Assembly (NCBI GenBank): GCA_035772405.1
Contig: JAYKKM010000145.1
Location: forward strand, 796,001 to 860,000
Source of the DNA: Chrysogorgia sp. JL179-B06
Lineage: Eukaryota; Cnidaria; Anthozoa; Scleralcyonacea; Chrysogorgiidae
DNA: 64,000 nt
Direction of reading: 5' to 3'
A program made the translations under genes and the position numbers. A model generated the notes under the pieces. That model saw only the letters and a list, made by a program, of their open reading frames with translations, had not been told where the DNA came from and did no database searches. Positions 60,011 to 64,000 of the stretch are shown piece by piece (positions within the stretch are counted from its first letter, which is position 1; every line of letters begins with the position of its first letter).

Positions 60011-60460
60011 GTCCGTGACGCATATGTGTGTAACGCACAGACAAAAGCACATGCCACATGTCCCGCGGGTGTGCGTGATGCACAGCTAAAAGTTCGTGTG
60101 TGCGTGAAGCACAGCTAAAAGTTCGTGTGTGCGTGAAGCACATGTCCGTAACGCCAGGGGCGGCGTGGCCCACCGGGACACCGGGAGATTTCCCGGTTGG
60201 CCCCCGAAAATCTGGGGATGCTGGGCCAAAACAATCACACACCCTGCTCGCTGTGAGCAGTGGGCCCCTATCGAATAGTTTCCCAGGCTCTATTTTTGTG
60301 CCACACCGCCCCTGCGTAACGCACAGCTAAAAGTCCGTGTGTCCGTGACGCACGTGTCCGTAACCCACAGCTAAAAATCCGGGTGTGCGTGAACAAAAAG
60401 GGGGGGGACGCACATCTAAAAGTCCGGGTGTGCGTGATGCGCATGTGCGTAACGCACAGC
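60010..60460 (+). repeat. Minisatellite built on GTGTGCGTGA.GCACAGCTAAAAGT
   Basis: Irregular tandem copies of a 30-40-base unit (for example at 60085, 60115, 60325, 60365, 60420), interrupted by a 160-bp element at 60155-60314. Confidence 0.7.
60155..60314. mobile_element. hAT-like MITE with 8-bp target duplication
   Basis: CAGGGGCGGCGTGGC at the left and GTGCCACACCGCCCCTG at the right, flanked by CGTAACGC on both sides (60147-60154 and 60315-60322). The 8-bp duplication and the CAGGGGCGG end fit hAT elements. Confidence 0.8.
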
Positions 60461-61159
60461 TATGGAGCTAAGGAGCCGTTGTAACTGCCCTTATTATTGC
60501 ATTGAGTCGGTTTCCTTTGATGTACCGCGGGATGTATGTGCCATACATCCCTATGAATACTAATAAGATAAGAAACGAAGAAAAAACTAGGAAAATCTTT
60601 GTCCAAGGTGGACAAAATCGACAAAACTTTGTTGGAAACCTCCTCAAATATGTAATAATAAGTCAGATAAAATGTTATAATACAAACTTTTTTGGAAGTT
60701 GTAGAAACGGTACAAACAAATTATTTCAACTCCGACAAAGCTCGATTTTAGCAAGTTAACTTTGATAAAACATCGATGTTTTATATTAATGTTTTATCCT
60801 GGGTTAAAGATGCTGATTAAATATTAATGAATTTTACAAGCACTTAAAACTAGCCTTCCTGGAGAAGTTGTAGAATTATACACACGTACCTGTTTATTAA
60901 TCAACACGATTTATTTATCGTCCTTAAAACCCTTCAGGATTTTGTAGTCATCTTGTGTCAACAAAAAATTGGGTGGTGAAAAATTCTTGTATCCGGATAG
61001 TGCAATGTCTTTCAATCTTGTTTTTAAAAACTCTTCGTTGACGCTCGAGTTAGTGGAGATCGTTTCACACTTTAATTGTCGATGCAATAACTCAAAAGGA
61101 AGCAAAAGGTCACAGTAATTAAGTTTGGTAGAAGGAAGAGAAAAGTTTAGTCCTCGGAC

Positions 61160-61190
<31 letters not shown>
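60461..61190. other. Non-coding host stretch
   Basis: Short ORFs on both strands without recognisable features. A TA microsatellite lies at about 61165-61190. Confidence 0.4.
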
Positions 61191-61193
<3 letters not shown>

Positions 61194-61196
<3 letters not shown>

Positions 61197-62108
61197 TAGA
61201 ACCCCGCTAACTCGAACTCTCAAGGGAAACGAAAAATTGTTCGAGTTAGCGGGGGGGGGGGTGGGGGGGGGTGGTGTTAAATTTCGTTTATTAGGTTAAT
61301 AATTAATAAGTTATAGTAGTTTTATTGTTCATTTACAATTGTGAGCTACTACGGTGCAATTTACAGATAGTTCTAGTGTTATCTAATACTTTCAAAAGAC
61401 CCGTGCTTTATATAAACAAGAAAATTAACAAGGAACCCTAAGACTGAGGTTCAGTTCTAATGTCAATCATTTGCATTTCTTCGAAATAATATTTGATGCT
61501 CCTTTGCTGCTGACTTTTTCTCATAATTCGCTCGGTTAATACAGATAATTGACCGGCAAGTTGGCGAATTTCCTCTGCACCTTCGTCCACAAACAAACTG
61601 TAGGTGGTGAGGATGTCAATCGACTGCCTAACTTCACTTGGAGCAGGTTTCTTAGCCTTAGGACAGTTATCTAGCATTTCTATCTCGTCATCAGAATGTT
61701 CCTGCTCTACGCTGTCGTTTGTTTTAAACTCTGCTAGGATATCCTCGTCCGTTATTAAGCTTATCGAGGTTAATAAGCCTTGATCTGTTTCGATAACATC
61801 ATATCCATGTATGTATAAATTGATTAAACTGTTGTTGTTTAAATCGAATTTACGCTTTCGACTTATGAAATTTAAGCCTTTGAGGTTTACCGATCCGCGT
61901 TTCGAGATTAGAGTTCGAGTTAACCGGGGAAATTTGACCAAGGGAAAATGAAATTTGTTCGAATTAGCGAGGAATTCGAGTTAAGCGAGTTCGAGTTAAC
62001 CGGAGTAAATTACTATAAAATGTACTATCAAATCCAGGGGAAATTGGATTTAGTTCGAGTTAGCGGGGAGTTCGAGTTAAGCGAGTTCGAGTTAGCGGGG
62101 TTCTACTG
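61194..62108 (-). mobile_element. pogo/Tigger-type element, internally deleted
   Basis: The ends CAGTAGAACCCCGCTAACTC (61194) and its inverse ending CTACTG (62108) with flanking TA fit the pogo branch of Tc1/mariner. Sub-terminal GTTCGAGTTAGCGGGG words are repeated several times at both ends. Inside is a 3' remnant of the transposase on the minus strand (61438-61941). Confidence 0.8.
61438..61941 (-). pseudogene. C-terminal remnant of a pogo/Tigger transposase
   Basis: EDILAEF, an acidic HSDDEIEMLD, then PSEVRQSIDILTTYSLF and a terminal helix (SQQQRSIKYYFEE) have the layout of the region after the DDE domain of Tigger-like transposases. The DNA-binding and catalytic domains are missing; the first part reads across the terminal repeat. 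Confidence 0.55.
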
Positions 62109-62133
62109 TATATATGTTCATAAGGATTTGTGG

Positions 62134-62284
62134 TGAAGGAAAATTTCGAGTGTTGGAATATATACATTTTAAGACCGAACCGGGACCAGTTGCGAAAAAT
62201 GCAACTTCAAGGTCTTCCGGCTGGAATTGAACCCGTGACCCTGTGATGCTAGTGCAGTGCTCTGACCACTGAGCTACGGAAGAC
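62134..62284 (-). repeat. tRNA-Ala-like repeat, copy 2 (inverted)
   Basis: Inverse copy of 43549-43711 with small differences, same order: tRNA-like head, GTTGCATTTTTCGCAACTGG hairpin, tail ending near TTCCTTCACCA. Shows that the unit is dispersed. Confidence 0.65.
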
Positions 62285-62299
62285 GTGGCCAGGCAAAAA

Positions 62300-62420
62300 G
62301 TGAAGCCAAATATGGCCGACTTTGCAGGTCAGTTTCAGTTTTATATATAAGAAAGACTGACGTACAAACCGCGCAGGGGACTGAAACTGACGTGCAAAGT
62401 CGGCCATTTTGAGCTTCACT
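62300..62420. repeat. Small foldback repeat
   Basis: AGTGAAGCCAAATATGGCCG at the left pairs with CGGCCATTTTGAGCTTCACT at the right; CAGTTTCAG / CTGAAACTG lies inside. Followed by a TA and AG microsatellite (62428-62463). Confidence 0.65.
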
Positions 62421-62426
62421 TTTTGC

Positions 62427-62463
<37 letters not shown>

Positions 62464-62499
62464 CTCACTGGGATAATGTTGGAACGAAAACGTCACACC

Positions 62500-62892
62500 G
62501 GGAGGGTGAGCGCGCCATTTATCCTGGTCAGCGGCAAGCAATCGCCTTCTGGACGATCCTGTTATTAGTATTAACGTAATTGTTAATAATTATTAAAGTA
62601 ATTGGATTAATTAGTATTAATTAATTGGATTAATTAGTATTAGTATTAAGGTAATTGTTAATAATTATTAAAGTAATTGGATTTTTACTTAGTTTTCCTG
62701 TGTCGCAGGGGTTAGGGTTAGATTACCCATTCGGCGAGGGATTAGGGTTAGGATCTAAGTTGTTTATGGGTTACATGCAATTCTATGATGTATATAATAT
62801 TATCGTAATATAGACATCTCTTGCGGGTACTAAAAAGATCGTCCAGAAGACTATTGCTTGCCGCTGACCGCGATAAATGGCGTGCTCACCCT
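62500..62892. mobile_element. Foldback/MITE element
   Basis: GGGTGAGCGCGCCATTTATC at the left is matched inverted at the right (GATAAATGGCGTGCTCACCC). GCGGCAAGCAAT / ATTGCTTGCCGC and CTGGACGATC / GATCGTCCAG continue inward. The core holds ATTAATTGGATTAATTAG repeats. Confidence 0.75.
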
Positions 62893-64000
62893 AGGGATGA
62901 CATGAATTAAGATCTTTGTTGTTTTCGGTTAGCGGTTATTTGTTAATGTAGACTACCAATGTAGACTGTCTACATTAACTAGGAGACTGGGTTGGTTAAT
63001 TAGATAGCGAATAGCGTAGCCAATGAGATTACAGCATTTGCTGTTAACGTCACGACATGAACTGCTGCGTGTACGTTTAATGGTTGGTATAACCTTCGGC
63101 GTCACCACGACATCCACTTTGGCCTGGTTACGCCACTGTCCGGAAGCCAACCACCTTTAGATATTGATATTCATTAGTCTTGTCGTGAAACGCGGACAGA
63201 CTTCTCATGCAATATCTTGACGCTGAATAGCTAAACAAGGTAGCTTCAATTCGCCAAGGCTTGGCACATACATAAATATATATTTGTACACCAAAAATAT
63301 ATTGGCTTTAAGTGCATGGCTTTCAATTAAGAAAGGCCTATATGACAGATTTAGGTGAGAGGATATTCAGTTAAGCTAACAATTTGGAGCTATGCCAAGA
63401 GAGAACTTGTAAGAGAGAACTATCAATTGCGAACTCGTATAGTATGGTTTTTTCTAAAAATTGTTGGCATACATTTGCCACAACAGCGATATCAATGTTA
63501 CACGAAATGACGGAACGACTAGTTTAGCGACGATTTGTAACGTAAATAATGTTGAACAAATTAATGATTTAGTCGTATCAACCTTTTTATGCAACTATAT
63601 TGCATAACATCTCCTTAAATATTTACCCAAAACATGTAGAATAATCTAGTCTTCTAACAGGCACTTGAAACGTACATGAACGAAATAGCTCTTTCCGTTT
63701 TCTGTATAATATATTAAATAACGCTGTCTGTGTGGATTCCATGCAATCAAAATAGTTTTTAAACGGTGATTAGGAATTTTTACATTGTAATTAAACGGCA
63801 TTTTATTGCACTATAAGTAGGGATTAACAACGATAATCAGTCAATCAATATGTCGATAAAATATTCCCTTTCGTGCTTTTTATTAATCGTTCAATTTACA
63901 TAAGAAACATCGAGAAATATGAATTGCAAATTTTTGTAATTATTTATCGCCTGCTGACCAAGTGATACTGAACGTCAAAAACCATTTGTCTGTTTGAAGA
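62893..64000. other. Non-coding host stretch to the window end
   Basis: No ORF with support, no repeat with clear ends. Confidence 0.4.

Noticed and set aside
59988..60330. ORFs on both strands across the minisatellite
   Set aside because: They follow from the repeat unit and cross the MITE ends.
61250..61273. G-run as a functional G-quadruplex
   Set aside because: A G-rich slip in the terminal repeat of the pogo-like element; nothing else points to function.

Overview
The window is metazoan genomic DNA, most likely from a cnidarian (my inference from the mix of Penelope-like elements with hammerhead-like motifs, CR1/jockey-like LINEs, tRNA- and 5S-derived repeats and many short foldback elements; nothing names the species). 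Almost all of the coding content belongs to one large integrated DNA virus, with transposon-rich host DNA on both sides.

Region 1, 1-12540: host DNA. One unrecognised 119-residue ORF with its own TATA box (221-580), a MITE, a Penelope-like retroelement with a GIY-YIG endonuclease (minus strand, about 2700-4120), a decayed CR1/L2-type LINE on the minus strand (5432-9268) split by a DNA transposon, and a nearly complete LINE on the plus strand (9294-12243).

Region 2, 12541-43026: a complete Polinton/Maverick (adintovirus-like) provirus of about 30.5 kb. It has 826/715-bp terminal inverted repeats and a 5-bp target duplication (GACTG). It carries the whole expected module: protein-primed-type family B DNA polymerase, retroviral-type integrase, A32/FtsK-type packaging ATPase, adenovirus-type cysteine protease, double-jelly-roll major capsid protein and penton-like minor capsid protein. 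Around the core lie a SET-domain protein, a DEDD-nuclease-like protein, two diverged Rep-like paralogues, four small basic virion-core-like proteins sharing a QKGG/QRGG motif, a Fic-domain gene broken by frameshifts, a tandem pair of zinc-ribbon-like genes, and a right arm (about 35.9-42.2 kb) packed with small genes, at least five of which are clear paralogues of one undescribed family. The left end has a TATA box, a GC-richer ORF-free segment able to fold, a 212-bp imperfect hairpin, and a 5'-UTR intron before the first gene. Intergenic regions carry repeated TCAAGGTCA-type sites and CCAAT-box tandem repeats.

MCP, integrase, ATPase and protease are open over full length. Polymerase, minor capsid protein, Fic protein and several others carry single-base frameshifts, many in homopolymers or trinucleotide runs. 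This is either early decay of an endogenous copy or residual sequencing error. Capsid and assembly genes sit in a tightly packed minus-strand block (34995 down to 27749) that reads like a late transcription unit. Replication and accessory genes lie on both strands to its left.

Region 3, 43027-64000: host DNA with no convincing host gene. It holds tRNA-like repeats, a 180-bp TA microsatellite, a second Penelope-like fragment, many foldback/MITE elements with recognisable ends and target duplications, a tandem duplication (about 52.8-56.7 kb) with different insertions in each unit, a minisatellite carrying a small hAT-like MITE, and a pogo/Tigger remnant with part of its transposase.
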